In this document: piece by piece, positions 1 through 9,046 of the stretch
How positions within the stretch are numbered: the first letter of the stretch is position 1
How the letters are laid out: every line of letters begins with the position of its first letter
From: Deinococcus gobiensis I-0
GTDB lineage: Bacteria; Deinococcota; Deinococci; Deinococcales; Deinococcaceae
Assembly (NCBI RefSeq): GCF_000252445.1
Contig: NC_017790.1
Coordinates: 871,871-904,000, forward strand
Length of the DNA: 32,130 bases
Direction: 5' to 3'
The notes under the pieces: generated by a model
Databases searched by the model: none
The model's input: the letters and a program-made list of their open reading frames with translations, nothing else
What the model was told of the DNA's origin: nothing
Translations under genes and position numbers: made by a program

Positions 1-1601
1 AGCATGTCCTCGGCCTGGGCCCAGGCCGTCGTGGTGCAGCAGCCCACGCTCAGCCCGAGGTCCGGCCGGTCGTGGGCGGCGGCCTGGGCCAGACGGGACG
101 CCTCCTGCGGCGGGGTCTGCGGCAGGGCGAAGACCGTGATGAGCGGCGCGGTGTCCCCGAGCCGGACCGCGCCGGGCACCTGCCGCGCGATCCACTCCTC
201 CATGCGGCGGCGTGCCTGCTCCGGCGTGTTGCCTGCGCTCTGGACGGTGACCGCCAGGACGGCCAGGTCCTCGAAGCGCCGCCGCGCACCCTCGAAGTGC
301 TCCGCCAGCGCCCTGGCCACCTCCTCCCGGCTGCCGGCCGTGCGGGGCGACCGGGCAGGGGAAGCGTCCAGCGGACGAAACGGGGTGAGGTGAAGGGCCA
401 CACCCCGGCGCGCCGCCGCCTCCCGCCAGGAGGCGACATGGTCCTCGGCCTGCGGGACGGCCAGCCGCCACGCCTCCTCCTGGGTGCGGGCCGCGTCTTC
501 CAGCTGCCGGCGCTGGGCCTCGTAGTGTCCGGCCTGCCGGGGGTCGCCGGGGCGCGCGAGCTCCGCGAGGTGCCGGTAGACTTCTGCGCGCGCCGCGCGG
601 GTGCCGGCGTGGTCGGGCAGGGCCAGCGCGGCCCGCAACTGCCCGGCCGCCTCCACAGGGTCCGCGTCCAGCAGCACCTGGGCGAGGTGGAGCCGGTCGG
701 TCAGCTCGCAGTGGTATCCGCCCATGCGCCCGCTGAGGCCGATCGCCTCGCGCAGCATGGACGCGGCCCGCTCCTCCTGGCCCCACTGGCGGCACAGCTG
801 GGCATGGGCCCCGAGCAGATCGACCAGATGTTCGGCGTCCTCCAGCGACCGCGCCAGGGCCGCCGCCTCGGTGAACAGGTGCTCGGCCCGCTCCCGCTCG
901 CCCTGGGCGCCCAGGCACTCGGCCATGTTCGTCGTCGAGATCAGGACGCTGTAGGCGTTGCCGGACGCCCGCGACAGCTCCAGCGCCTCCGTCTGGTAGG
1001 CCAGCGCGTCGCGCCACAGCCCGAGGTGCCGGCGGTTGTTGCCCAGGTTGTCCAGGGTCTGCGTGTGGGTGTCCTCACGGCCGATGGCGACGCTGAGCCT
1101 CAGGGAACGCTGGAAATAGCCGAAGGCCTCGTCGTGGCGGCCCATCCGGTCGTAGGCCACCCCCAGGTTGTTCAGGACCGCGCAGAGCATCCAGTGGTTG
1201 CGGGCGTCCTCGCAGATGCCCTCGCTCGCCAGGAAGCACTGCAACGCCTCCGGAAAACGCCCCAGGTTCGAGAGCACGATGCCGCGCGCGTTCCAGCTCT
1301 TGGAGAGCAGCGCCGTGTCGCCCAGCCCCTGAAGTGTCGGCTGGAGGGCGTCGAGCCGCTCCAGGGCCTGTGCGTACCGGCCCACACGCCCCAGCAGCAG
1401 CGACCGGGTGACCGACAGCGTGGCCCAGGCCCCCGGATCGCGCTCCGGGCAGAGCAGCCCCTCGGCCTCGTCGGCCACGGCCAATCCCTCGTGGGCGTCC
1501 ACATTCCACAGCTGGTGCGCCAGTTCGAGCAGCAGCGTCGCCCGGTCGCCAGCCGGGGAGGTTTCGAGCTTGGACCGGAGTTGCGTGACCTCAGTCAACA
1601 T
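1..1601 (-). CDS. TPR-repeat protein with degenerate GGDEF-like C-terminus (partial, runs off left edge)
   Basis: An open reading frame of 533 codons starts at ATG 1601 (MLTEVTQLRSKLE) and is still open at the window edge, so the C-terminus is missing. Residues about 20-375 form a helical array of tetratricopeptide repeats, with recurring signatures such as NNLGVAYDRMGRHDEAF and NLGNNRRHLGLWRDAL. After residue about 440 comes an alpha/beta segment laid out like a GGDEF domain: DLAVLAV, then RLGDTAPLITVFAL where a cyclase has RxGGDEFxV, then LSVGCC where a cyclase has the LSIGVA strand. The GGDEF signature itself is absent, so this half probably cannot make cyclic di-GMP. Proteins of this build usually act as signal-responsive scaffolds or regulators, and the specific role here is unknown. 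The gene diverges from the protease gene. Only a weak Shine-Dalgarno-like GGCAGG precedes the start. The TPR call is firm; the cyclase-like call is tentative. Confidence 0.8.
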   Translation of the reverse strand, partial: MLTEVTQLRSKLETSPAGDRATLLLELAHQLWNVDAHEGLAVADEAEGLLCPERDPGAWATLSVTRSLLLGRVGRYAQALERLDALQPTLQGLGDTALLSKSWNARGIVLSNLGRFPEALQCFLASEGICEDARNHWMLCAVLNNLGVAYDRMGRHDEAFGYFQRSLRLSVAIGREDTHTQTLDNLGNNRRHLGLWRDALAYQTEALELSRASGNAYSVLISTTNMAECLGAQGERERAEHLFTEAAALARSLEDAEHLVDLLGAHAQLCRQWGQEERAASMLREAIGLSGRMGGYHCELTDRLHLAQVLLDADPVEAAGQLRAALALPDHAGTRAARAEVYRHLAELARPGDPRQAGHYEAQRRQLEDAARTQEEAWRLAVPQAEDHVASWREAAARRGVALHLTPFRPLDASPARSPRTAGSREEVARALAEHFEGARRRFEDLAVLAVTVQSAGNTPEQARRRMEEWIARQVPGAVRLGDTAPLITVFALPQTPPQEASRLAQAAAHDRPDLGLSVGCCTTTAWAQAEDM

Positions 1602-1653
1602 AAAACCTGCCGTGGGAGAGGGAGTCGTAGGCCGGACGTGCGGGAGGCAGGCA

Positions 1654-1663
1654 CCTGATCAGG
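1654..1663. promoter_or_regulatory. 10-bp perfect palindrome between divergent genes
   Basis: CCTGATCAGG lies 53 bases upstream of the TPR gene start and upstream of the protease promoter candidate. It could be half of an operator, but a 10-bp palindrome is also expected by chance at this scale. Confidence 0.15.
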
Positions 1664-1796
1664 CGGGCTGCCGTTGAGGGGGGAGAGGCCCGACGCTAAC
1701 ACCCGGGGAGCCCCGTTTCAAATCTGCCGGGCCGGTCATGCGAGACGCCTGGTCTGGCGAGGGGGGTGGAGCACCCTGAGTAGACCACCATTTATT

Positions 1797-1824
1797 TTGC
1801 TGAGTAAAACTTATTGGGTAGATA
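1797..1824 (+). promoter_or_regulatory. Candidate promoter of the subtilisin gene
   Basis: TTGCTG (1797-1802) and TAGATA (1819-1824) are separated by 16 bases inside the only AT-rich stretch of this intergenic region (about 1785-1850). It points at the protease start 137 bases downstream, so a long 5' leader would result. The rest of 1602-1960 shows no gene. Confidence 0.35.
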
Positions 1825-1960
1825 TCTCTAATCTGTCTAGACATTTTTCCTCTGGGCTGTGGATGATTCGTACACTTCGGAACGTCACCACAACGTCAGA
1901 TCCTCTCAGCACACACGGCGGCCGCCTGTTCGCTCAACGGATCGTTTTCTGGAGGAAGCC

Positions 1961-3559
1961 ATGAACGTACGTGTCACTGCCGCGACCCTGGGTCTCACTC
2001 TTCTTCTCGCCGCCTGTGGGGAGCAGTCCCCCACCGCTCAGGCCGCCCCGGGCACCGGGCTGCCCACCGCCGCTGCCCGCACGCAGGCGCCGCTGCTGGG
2101 TGCCAGCAATCCCGACGCCATCGCCGGCCAGTACATCGTCGTGTTCAGCGACGGAGCGATGCCCGACCTCGCGGCCCAGAGTGCCGGCGGCCTGATCGGT
2201 CGCCTGGGCCTCGATCCGCAGGGCATCACGGTGCAGCACATCTACGCCGCCGCCCTGAACGGCTTCGCGGCCCGGCTCAGTGCCCAGAACCTCGCCAAAC
2301 TTCAGGCGGACAGGCGCGTGAAGTATGTCCAGCAGGACAGCGTGGTCCGGGCGAGCGCCACGCAGTCCGGCGCGGTCTGGGGCCTGGACCGCATCGACCA
2401 GCGCAGCCTGCCCCTCAACGGCAGCTACGTCTATGACACGGCCGCCAGTAACGTGAAGGTCTACATCATCGACACCGGGATCCGCATCACGCACCAGGAA
2501 TTCGGCGGGCGCGCCACCTGGGGCACCAACCAGACGGGCGACGGCAACAACACGGACTGCGGCGGGCACGGCACCCACGTGGCCGGCACGGTGGGCAGCA
2601 GCACCTACGGCGTCGCCAAGAGCGTGAAACTCGTGGCGGTCAAGGTGCTCGGCTGCAACGGCTCGGGCTCCAACAGCGGCATCATCGCCGGCATCAACTG
2701 GGCGGTGAGCAACAAGGGCAGCGCCACGGCCATCGCCAACATGAGCCTCGGGGGCGGGCGCGATCAGGCCTCGAACGACGCGGTGAACACTGCCGTCAAC
2801 AAGGGCCTGTTCATCGCCGTCGCCGCCGGCAACGAGAATCAGGACGCCTGCAACGTGTCCCCGGCCAGCGCCGAGAAGGCCTTGACCGTGGGGGCCACGA
2901 CCAGGAGCGACCGGCGCGCCGATCCCAACGACTGGGGCTACACGCAGGCGGGCAGTCCCCTGGGCAGCAACTACGGCAGTTGCGTGGACCTCTTCGCGCC
3001 CGGCACCGGCATCACCAGCACGCTGAGCACCGGCGACACGGCCGTCAGCGGCGCCACCTGGAACGGCACCTCCATGGCGACCCCGCACGTGGCGGGCGCG
3101 GCGGCCCTCATCCTGGCGGCCAACCCCAGCTATACCCCCGACCAGATCCGCGCGGCGCTGCTGAACAGCGCGACGACCGGCAAGTTGTCGAACCTCGGCG
3201 GCAGCGTGGACCGCCTGCTCTTCACGAATCCCGGCGGCGGCACCACGGACCCGGCCCCCACGCCGAACACCCAGACCTACACCGGTTCCGTCGCGGCAGG
3301 CCAGAACAGCTACCAGCCCAACACCACCGGCTTCAACTACGCGGGCGGCACCCTCAAGGCGTCCCTGAGCGGGCCAGCGGGCACGGACTTCGACCTCTAC
3401 CTCTACCGGTACCAGAACGGCGCCTGGAGCGTCGTCGCCCAGAGTGACGGCAGCACCAGCACGGAGGGCGTCACCTACACGGCGGCGGCCGGCACCTACA
3501 TCTGGGGAATCTACGCCTACTCGGGCAGCGGCAGCTACACCCTGACCGAAAGCAAGTAA
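1961..3559 (+). CDS. Subtilisin-like serine protease lipoprotein (S8 family) with PPC domain
   Basis: Secreted endopeptidase of the proteinase K/aqualysin type, 532 aa. Residues 1-19 are a lipoprotein signal ending in the lipobox LAAC (Cys19), so the enzyme is probably membrane-anchored before maturation. Residues about 57-128 are an I9 inhibitor-like propeptide (starts QYIVVFSDG). The catalytic domain (about 135-425) shows Asp171 (YIIDTGI), His203 ([10 protein letters not shown]), the oxyanion Asn291 (AAGNEN) and Ser371 ([12 protein letters not shown]). Residues about 437-530 form a pre-peptidase C-terminal beta domain, typically removed late in maturation. The start at ATG 1961 is chosen over upstream in-frame codons because GGAGGA sits at 1951-1956 and the signal peptide begins there. 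A single-gene unit closed by the hairpin at 3566-3619. Its substrate is unknown; a role in protein scavenging is inferred. Confidence 0.95.
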   Translation: MNVRVTAATLGLTLLLAACGEQSPTAQAAPGTGLPTAAARTQAPLLGASNPDAIAGQYIVVFSDGAMPDLAAQSAGGLIGRLGLDPQGITVQHIYAAALNGFAARLSAQNLAKLQADRRVKYVQQDSVVRASATQSGAVWGLDRIDQRSLPLNGSYVYDTAASNVKVYIIDTGIRITHQEFGGRATWGTNQTGDGNNTDCGGHGTHVAGTVGSSTYGVAKSVKLVAVKVLGCNGSGSNSGIIAGINWAVSNKGSATAIANMSLGGGRDQASNDAVNTAVNKGLFIAVAAGNENQDACNVSPASAEKALTVGATTRSDRRADPNDWGYTQAGSPLGSNYGSCVDLFAPGTGITSTLSTGDTAVSGATWNGTSMATPHVAGAAALILAANPSYTPDQIRAALLNSATTGKLSNLGGSVDRLLFTNPGGGTTDPAPTPNTQTYTGSVAAGQNSYQPNTTGFNYAGGTLKASLSGPAGTDFDLYLYRYQNGAWSVVAQSDGSTSTEGVTYTAAAGTYIWGIYAYSGSGSYTLTESK

Positions 3560-3565
3560 GCCGGA

Positions 3566-3619
3566 GGCCGCGAGAGGGGGGCCGGCACGCCAGATGGTGC
3601 CGGCCCCCCTCTCGCGGCC
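3566..3619. terminator. Perfect 23-bp hairpin between convergent genes (bidirectional terminator)
   Basis: Arms 3566-3588 and 3597-3619 are perfectly complementary over 23 bp, with an 8-base loop (GCCAGATG). The hairpin starts 6 bases after the protease stop, and its last base is also the last base of the MATE stop codon. There is no T-run, so it would act by its very stable GC stem, possibly stopping transcription from both sides. Confidence 0.7.
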
Positions 3620-4974
3620 TACACGGGCGGTGTCCCGGCTCCGCTGCGGCGCGCCGTGAGGGTCAGGAAGCGCCAGACGAGCGCGGCGGCCGCGAAGATC
3701 AGGCCCGCCGTCAGGCCGAACCACAGCCCGCGCGCCCCCACCCCCAGCCCGAAGGCCAGCAGACTGCCCAGGCCCAGCCCGACGACCCAGTACGCGACCA
3801 GCGAGACGTACAGCGGAACGCGGGTGTCCTGTAGGCCGCGCAGGGCGCCGTTGGAGGTCACCTGGAGGCCGTCCACCGTCTGGAACAGTGCGGCGATGCT
3901 CAGGAAGAGGGTGGCGGTGGCGAGCAGCTGCGCGTTCTGCGGGTCGCGCACATTCACGAAGACCCCCAGGACCACGCGCGGGGCCAGCAGTTCCAGCGCC
4001 GCGAAGCCGAGCATGACGGCGGTCGCCAGCCCCAGCCCCAGCAGCCCGGCCCGGCGCGCGCCCGCCCAGTGTCCGGCCCCGGCGGCGTGGCCGACCCGGA
4101 CCCCGGTGGCCGAGGCGATGCCCAGCGGAATCATGAAGATGGCCGTGATCGCCTGAAGGGTGACGTTGTGCGCGGCGAGGATGTCCGGGCCGAACCGGGC
4201 CATCAGCAGGGTGGTCACGGTGAACATGCCGCCCTCGGCCCCCAGTGTCAGGCCGATGGGCCAGCCCAGCCCGAACAGCGCGCGGACCTCGCGGCCGGTC
4301 CCGCGCAGGTCGGCCCGGCCGACGTGCCGCAGCGCCAGGGGCCACAGCGCCAGGGCCATCACCCACGCCGCCGAGGCGCTGGCGGCGGCGGCCCCGAGCA
4401 GCCCCCAGCGGGGCAGTGGCCCCCACCCGAAGGCCAGCGAGGGGCTGAGCAGCGCTGCCCACAGCAGGCCCCCGAAGGCGATGCCCGTGACGACCCGTGG
4501 CCGGCCGGTGCCCTCGAAGCTGCCCCGCAGCGCGGTGAAGGCCAGGGTGGGCAGCATGCCCAGCGAGTACACCCGCAGGAAGTCGGCGGCCAGGTCGGCG
4601 CGGATGCCCGCCGGGGCCACGTGTGGCAGCAGGGCGGCGACCCCCCACATCAGCGGCAGGGCCACCGCCGTGAGCAGCAGCGCCAGCCGCAGGCCACCGT
4701 GCAGGGCGCGGGCCACGCCTTCCGGCTGCCCGGCCCCGTGTGCCTGGGCGACCCTCGGCGCGACCGAGAGCATGACCCCGGTCAGCATGATGAACACCAG
4801 GTAATACGCGGCGTTGGCGTACGCGGCGGCGGCCAGTTCGGCGGTGCCCAGGCGGCCGATCACCGCCGTGGCGATCAGCGACAGGGCATTGGAGGCGAAC
4901 TGCGAGAGAACCACCGGACCGGCCAGCCGGAGGAGGGCGCCCAGTTCGGTCCGGGCTATATGCGAGACGGTCAC
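3619..4974 (-). CDS. MATE-family multidrug/cation efflux transporter (NorM-like)
   Basis: Inner-membrane antiporter of about 451 aa with about 12 predicted hydrophobic helices, the usual MATE length. The N-terminus reads VTVSHIARTELGALLRLAGPVVLSQ, matching the family start (short amphipathic stretch, then LAxPxxLSQ in helix 1). PRVAQAHGAGQPEGVARAL after helix 2 and VGHAAGAGHWAGARRA in the second half are the paired MATE loop motifs. The likely start is GTG 4974: it gives the normal length and has TACACT exactly 7 bases upstream. The frame stays open to ATG 5052 and on to 5127, but that extension is Arg/Pro-rich and unlike any MATE N-terminus. It follows the PAS kinase gene on the same strand, 171 bases away, and probably has its own promoter. 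Exports drugs or metabolites using Na+ or H+; the substrate is not predictable. Confidence 0.9.
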   Translation of the reverse strand: MTVSHIARTELGALLRLAGPVVLSQFASNALSLIATAVIGRLGTAELAAAAYANAAYYLVFIMLTGVMLSVAPRVAQAHGAGQPEGVARALHGGLRLALLLTAVALPLMWGVAALLPHVAPAGIRADLAADFLRVYSLGMLPTLAFTALRGSFEGTGRPRVVTGIAFGGLLWAALLSPSLAFGWGPLPRWGLLGAAAASASAAWVMALALWPLALRHVGRADLRGTGREVRALFGLGWPIGLTLGAEGGMFTVTTLLMARFGPDILAAHNVTLQAITAIFMIPLGIASATGVRVGHAAGAGHWAGARRAGLLGLGLATAVMLGFAALELLAPRVVLGVFVNVRDPQNAQLLATATLFLSIAALFQTVDGLQVTSNGALRGLQDTRVPLYVSLVAYWVVGLGLGSLLAFGLGVGARGLWFGLTAGLIFAAAALVWRFLTLTARRSGAGTPPV

Positions 4975-4981
4975 GCCGAGG

Positions 4982-4987
4982 AGTGTA
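4982..4987 (-). promoter_or_regulatory. -10 element TACACT of a leaderless MATE promoter
   Basis: TACACT ends 7 bases before GTG 4974 on the minus strand, and no Shine-Dalgarno is present. Transcription would begin at or beside the start codon. The same TACACT-7-start spacing occurs at 7118-7123 and 17547-17552. Confidence 0.5.
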
Positions 4988-5145
4988 GCCAGGATTCGTG
5001 GCCGGGACTTTCGCGGGGTCGGGAAGGAGCAGGGAGCGGGTTGACGGGCCATATCAGAGGCCCCCAGCCGCGCCCGTGCGCGAACCCCCTCCCGAGGCCC
5101 GGCGGCGCGGCCACCACCGTCTGGCACCCGAGTCGGGGGGCGGCT

Positions 5146-7110
5146 CTACCCGGCAGGCAGGGTGAAATGGAAGGTGCTGCCCTGGCCGAGCTGCGACTTG
5201 ACCCAGATCTGCCCGCCCTGCTGCTCGACGATCTTCTGACAGATGCTCAGGCCCAGGCCGGTGCCCTCGTAGTGGTCGCGCGTGTGCAGGCGCTTGAACA
5301 GTTCGAAGACGTGCTGGAGGTATTCCGGCTCGATGCCGATGCCGTTGTCGGCCACCGTGAAATGCCACATGCCGTCCTCGCGCGTCGCCGCGACCTGCAC
5401 GCGGGGGGCGGTGCCTGGAGCCACGAATTTCAGGGCGTTGCCGATCAGGTTCTGGAACAGCTGGGCCAGCTGCGGGCCGTCGCCCCGCACCGTCGGCAGG
5501 TCCCCGAAGCTGACCTGCGCGCCCGTCTCGGTGAGGCGCTGCCCGAGCCGGTCGAGGGCCTCCTGAAGCGGAATGCCGGCCCGGATCGCCTGCGCCGCCG
5601 GACGGCTGCCGCTCATGCGGGAAAAGGTCAGCACGTCCTCGACCAGCACCTTCATGCGCTCGGTGCCCTTGAGGGCCATGCCGATGTACAGCCGCGCGCG
5701 GTCGTCGAACAGGTGGCCGTAGCGCAGCTCCAGCAGGTTCACGAAGCTCGCCACCGTACGCAGCGGCTCCTGGAGGTCATGCGAGGTGATGTAGGCGAAG
5801 CGTTCCAGCTCCATGTTGCTGCGGCGCAGCTCGGCGTTCGTGCGCAGCAGCTCGGCCGTGCGCTCCTGGACGCGCTGTTCCAGGGCCGCGTTCAGGAGCC
5901 GCAGTTCCTCCTCGGTGTGTTTGCGCTCGGTGATGTCGAGCACCGTGCCGATGAAGCGCACCGCCACGCCCTGGTCGAAAAAGGCCCGGCCCCGCGCGTC
6001 CACCCAGCGCACCACGCCGTCGCCGTGGCCGATGGTCCGGTATTCGATGTCGTAGGCCGCCGGGCCGTCCGGGGCCAGGGCCAGCGCCACCGCCGCCTCG
6101 GTCGCGGCGCGGTCGTCGGGATGCAGGCCCAGCACGAAAGACTCCTGGTAGGTCACGTCCGCGTCCGGCGCGAGGCCGAACAGCGCCTTGGTCCGCGCGT
6201 CCCAGCGCAGCACGTTCCCGACCGGGTCGTAGTCCCAGATGCCGACGTCGGCCGACCGGGTCGCCAGCCGCAGGTGGGCCTCCTGGTCACGCAGCCGCGC
6301 CTCGGCCGCCTTGCGCTCGGTCAGGTCCTGCATGGCGCCGATCATGCGGACCGAGAGGCCTCCGGCGTCCCGCAGCACGAAGGCGCGGTCGAGCACGTCC
6401 GCGTACTGGCCGTCGGCGCGGCGAAAACGGTACTCCGCCTCCCAGGTGGCGTCGTTGCTGTCCTGGATGGCCCGCAGGCTGTCCTCCACGCGCGCGCGGT
6501 CCTCGGGGTGCACCTGCCCACGCCACCACGCCTCGGTCGTCTCCGTGAAGGGGTGGCCGAATAGGGTCTCGAGCGCCGCGTTCCAGACGATGTGGCCGCT
6601 GCGCAGCTGACAGTCCCAGATCACGTCGCTGGCCGCCTGCATGGAAAAATGGTGGCGTTCCTGCAACTCGCGCAGCCGCCGCTGGGCCTCGGTCGGGGTG
6701 GAGGGCGGCGTCTCCCGGAGCGGCGCGCCCAGTTCGGCGGCATGGCCCATCCAGGCCGGAGCTTCGCCGGGCAGGCGGGACAGCGGCTGAACCTCGAAAC
6801 GGCAGGTGGCGTAGCTGCCGTCGGCGCGGCGCAGCCGGCCCGTGTGCTGAAGGGGCGGCGCGCCGTGTTCCTCGGCGCCCCAGAGCCGCAACAGCCCGGC
6901 ACGGTCGTCGGGGTGGAGGGCCTGCACGAACGGCGTGCCCGGTGTCGCCTCCGGACCTGCGGCCGCCTGCCAGGCCCGGTTGCCGTACAGCAGCCGGCCC
7001 TCCCGGTCGGCCACCCAGACCGGCAGCGACAGGGCGTCCAGCAGGCGCGACTGCTCCGATTCCGACAGGCCCGATTCCGACAGGGGAGTGGCTCCCGGCA
7101 CCAGCGACAT
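5146..7110 (-). CDS. Triple-PAS sensor histidine kinase, orphan
   Basis: Soluble sensor kinase, 654 aa, with no transmembrane segment. Three PAS domains lie at about 22-125, 150-265 and 280-395; the last two end in PAC-type motifs (QDLTERK, LDITERK). A coiled-coil linker runs about 396-438. The HisKA helix has the phospho-acceptor His444 in ITSHDLQEPLR, the variant found in phytochrome-like kinases. The ATPase domain shows Asn554/Asn558 (FQNLIGNALKF), DNGIGI at 588-593 and GTGLGL at 616-621, so all catalytic boxes look intact. No receiver gene is adjacent, so the partner regulator must be elsewhere. The start at ATG 7110 is supported by TACACT 7 bases upstream. The ligand sensed by the PAS domains is unknown. 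Confidence 0.93.
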   Translation of the reverse strand: MSLVPGATPLSESGLSESEQSRLLDALSLPVWVADREGRLLYGNRAWQAAAGPEATPGTPFVQALHPDDRAGLLRLWGAEEHGAPPLQHTGRLRRADGSYATCRFEVQPLSRLPGEAPAWMGHAAELGAPLRETPPSTPTEAQRRLRELQERHHFSMQAASDVIWDCQLRSGHIVWNAALETLFGHPFTETTEAWWRGQVHPEDRARVEDSLRAIQDSNDATWEAEYRFRRADGQYADVLDRAFVLRDAGGLSVRMIGAMQDLTERKAAEARLRDQEAHLRLATRSADVGIWDYDPVGNVLRWDARTKALFGLAPDADVTYQESFVLGLHPDDRAATEAAVALALAPDGPAAYDIEYRTIGHGDGVVRWVDARGRAFFDQGVAVRFIGTVLDITERKHTEEELRLLNAALEQRVQERTAELLRTNAELRRSNMELERFAYITSHDLQEPLRTVASFVNLLELRYGHLFDDRARLYIGMALKGTERMKVLVEDVLTFSRMSGSRPAAQAIRAGIPLQEALDRLGQRLTETGAQVSFGDLPTVRGDGPQLAQLFQNLIGNALKFVAPGTAPRVQVAATREDGMWHFTVADNGIGIEPEYLQHVFELFKRLHTRDHYEGTGLGLSICQKIVEQQGGQIWVKSQLGQGSTFHFTLPAG

Positions 7111-7117
7111 GCCGCGC

Positions 7118-7123
7118 AGTGTA
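7118..7123 (-). promoter_or_regulatory. -10 element TACACT of a leaderless kinase promoter
   Basis: TACACT followed by 7 bases (GCGCGGC) and then ATG 7110. No Shine-Dalgarno and no convincing -35 are seen. Same layout as the MATE and PIG-L genes. Confidence 0.5.
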
Positions 7124-7187
7124 GTACGCCGCCGGCGCGGGCGATGTGTAAGTGGCCGTGCGCCTGCCCGTGCCGGCGTTCCGGCCC

Positions 7188-7673
7188 TCAGGACCCCCGC
7201 AGCGCGTGGGGCAGGCGCAGGTCCGGATTCCCCAGGTCGATCTCGAAAAAGTCGTAGCCCTCCTGTCCGGACGGCTGGGCGGCGTAGCCCATCGCCCGGT
7301 ACGCCGGTCCCGCCTCCCGCTGGTTGGCGTACCAGAAGACGTAGCGGACGGGCGCGGTCTGCGCCCAGGCCTCCACGCCGCGCATCAGGGCGCGTCCCAC
7401 CCCCTGTCGCCGCGCGTCCGGCCGCGTATAGAGGTCGTCGAGCTTCGCCGTCCGGTGCCGGTCGCCCGAGCGCAGGTGGGGGCCGTAGTCGTGTACCGCC
7501 GCGTAGCCGAGCCGCTCTTCTGCCCGCAGCGCCACGAACAGGTGATGGAACGGGTCGGCGCAGAAGTGGGCGAACCGCGTTTCCAGCGCGGCGGGGTGGT
7601 CCACGAAGCCCATGTCCAGCAGCATCGGTTTCAGGTACGGAAAGTCGTCCGGCTGCGCCCGTCGGATGTCCAT
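7188..7673 (-). CDS. GNAT-family N-acetyltransferase
   Basis: 161 aa, a single GNAT domain of normal length. It begins MDIRRAQPDDFPYLKPM, the typical beta1-alpha1 opening. The acetyl-CoA pyrophosphate loop is DARRQGVGRALM (motif A, RRxGxGxxL) after LDDLYTRP, and the C-terminal YVFWYANQREAGPAYRAMGY matches the NxxAxxFYxxxGF region. It transfers an acetyl group from acetyl-CoA to an amine, either a small molecule or a protein; the acceptor cannot be told. The gene lies upstream of the PAS kinase (77 bases) on the same strand and diverges from the serine hydrolase. CACACT sits 6 bases before the ATG, so it too may be leaderless. Confidence 0.9.
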   Translation of the reverse strand: MDIRRAQPDDFPYLKPMLLDMGFVDHPAALETRFAHFCADPFHHLFVALRAEERLGYAAVHDYGPHLRSGDRHRTAKLDDLYTRPDARRQGVGRALMRGVEAWAQTAPVRYVFWYANQREAGPAYRAMGYAAQPSGQEGYDFFEIDLGNPDLRLPHALRGS

Positions 7674-7734
7674 GAGGTCAGTGTGCCCGCTGCGGCGTGC
7701 GGACCGTGCCCCATCTGCCCGGCCGCCGTCCCCC

Positions 7735-7740
7735 TATCCT
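7735..7740 (+). promoter_or_regulatory. Candidate -10 element TATCCT
   Basis: TATCCT ends 8 bases before ATG 7749. The intervening GGGGGTCC could alternatively serve as a poor ribosome-binding site. No clear -35. Confidence 0.35.
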
Positions 7741-7748
7741 GGGGGTCC

Positions 7749-8885
7749 ATGATGTCCACTGTCCGCGCCCTTCTCGTCTGCTCCGCCGTGCAGGCGGCAA
7801 CCGTGGCGGGTGCCGCCGCTCCGGTCCTCCCCACTCCGGCCTGGGCCGGGGGAGGGCCGTCCTGCCTGTCGGCGCCGGCCTCCTCCAGCGCCCCCATGCC
7901 CACCGGACTCGCGCTTCCGGCCGGGGTCACGGGCCGCGTGAATTTCTACGCGGCCGAGTACGACCCCCGGACCCACCAGACCCTGCGCGCCCTCGCCCTG
8001 GGCCGCCCCGACGACGTGCAGCCCCTGGCCAGCAGCTTCAAGCCGCTCGTCGTGCAGGCGGCGTTGCAGGAGGTGGATGCGGGGCGGCTGCGGCTGAACA
8101 CGCTGCTCACGACCACCGCCGCCAACCGCAGCATCGAGGGGTATCCGGCGGGCAGCAACAGCGTGCAGGTGCTGGCGAAGCGGGCGATCTACCTCAGCGA
8201 CAACACGGCCTCGGACCTCCTGCACCTCGCCGCCGGGCCGGAGCGCCTGGCCCGCGAGGTGCGCCGGCAGAGCCCCTGTACCTCGCTGCTGCTGACCACC
8301 AAGGCCTGGTGGGCCGCGCAGGCGGGCCTGCTGCCGGCGGTCCTGACGCCGGACCCGGTGGCCGGCCTGCGTGCGTACGGCGCGCAGCCCTTCGACCAGC
8401 GCCTGCTGACCGCCAGGGCCCTGATCGCGGCCGCGCAGAAGGTCACCGGGCCGGAGGTCGAGCGGCAACTGGACCTGTATTTCCACGGCCCCACCTACGC
8501 GGCCGACCTGGAGCTCGCGGTCCAGAACACCAGCACCGCGCGGGCCTACACCGACCTGATGGCCCGGACGCTGCCCGGCGCGGCCCTGAAACCCGCGACG
8601 CGCACGGTCTTCCGCGACATCCTGGCGACGGGCTGCTGCCGTCCCAAGACGCCCAAGCTGGACGCGACCTACTGGGCGGCGAAGGCGGGCAGCGGCTGGG
8701 GCATCCTGACCCTGACCGGCTACGTCGAAACCGGGGACGGCCGCCGTTTCGCGTACACCTACCTCAACGACGGCAGCGTGACGACCGACGCCGAGGAGAT
8801 GGAAAAGCAGATTCGCCCCGTGGTGCTGTGGATCGAGCAGAACCTGCTGACCCTGCGCGCGCAGCGGGGCCGCCCCCTGCCCTGA
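7749..8885 (+). CDS. Secreted class A beta-lactamase-like serine hydrolase
   Basis: 378-aa protein with a Sec-type signal peptide (residues 1 to about 23, MMSTVRALLVCSAVQAATVAG). The mature part shows the three signatures of the penicillin-recognising fold: SxxK at Ser95-Lys98 (SSFK), SDN at 150-152 (YLSDNTASDLL) and KAG at 312-314 (AAKAGSGWG) in place of KTG. I cannot identify a class A omega-loop ExxLN, so hydrolysis of beta-lactam drugs is not assured; a peptidoglycan-related or esterase function is equally possible. The frame is open far upstream, but the start at 7749 is chosen for the signal peptide, with a second ATG directly after it. It diverges from the GNAT gene 75 bases away. Confidence 0.82.
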   Translation: MMSTVRALLVCSAVQAATVAGAAAPVLPTPAWAGGGPSCLSAPASSSAPMPTGLALPAGVTGRVNFYAAEYDPRTHQTLRALALGRPDDVQPLASSFKPLVVQAALQEVDAGRLRLNTLLTTTAANRSIEGYPAGSNSVQVLAKRAIYLSDNTASDLLHLAAGPERLAREVRRQSPCTSLLLTTKAWWAAQAGLLPAVLTPDPVAGLRAYGAQPFDQRLLTARALIAAAQKVTGPEVERQLDLYFHGPTYAADLELAVQNTSTARAYTDLMARTLPGAALKPATRTVFRDILATGCCRPKTPKLDATYWAAKAGSGWGILTLTGYVETGDGRRFAYTYLNDGSVTTDAEEMEKQIRPVVLWIEQNLLTLRAQRGRPLP

Positions 8886-9033
8886 CGGCCCGGGCACGCC
8901 CCCGAGGTCCACGGGCCACGGACCGGCGACCGGGCCGGGAACCTCAGCCATGACGCCCTCCAGGGCCATGCCGGCCCAGGATGTAGGCGGCATGGCACCT
9001 CCTGAAGAAAGCTTTTTGTGCCTGCCGGTGGAG

Positions 9034-9039
9034 CACAAT
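9034..9039 (+). promoter_or_regulatory. -10-like element CACAAT upstream of the GGDEF-EAL gene
   Basis: CACAAT is followed by exactly 7 bases and ATG 9047, with no Shine-Dalgarno. This supports ATG 9047 as the real start, although that frame is not continuous with the rest of the gene. The 160-base gap from 8886 otherwise shows no gene. Confidence 0.4.
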
Positions 9040-9046
9040 GTGTCTC

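Noticed and set aside
72..1658. 528-codon plus-strand open frame at the left edge
   Set aside because: The opposite strand encodes readable TPR repeats in one continuous frame; this frame has no recognisable motif.
1934..4648. 904-codon minus-strand open frame
   Set aside because: It is antisense to the protease and out of frame with the MATE gene; both real genes carry complete motif sets.
4069..6564. 831-codon plus-strand open frame
   Set aside because: It is antisense to the MATE and PAS kinase genes, rich in Arg/Gln/Gly, with no domain.
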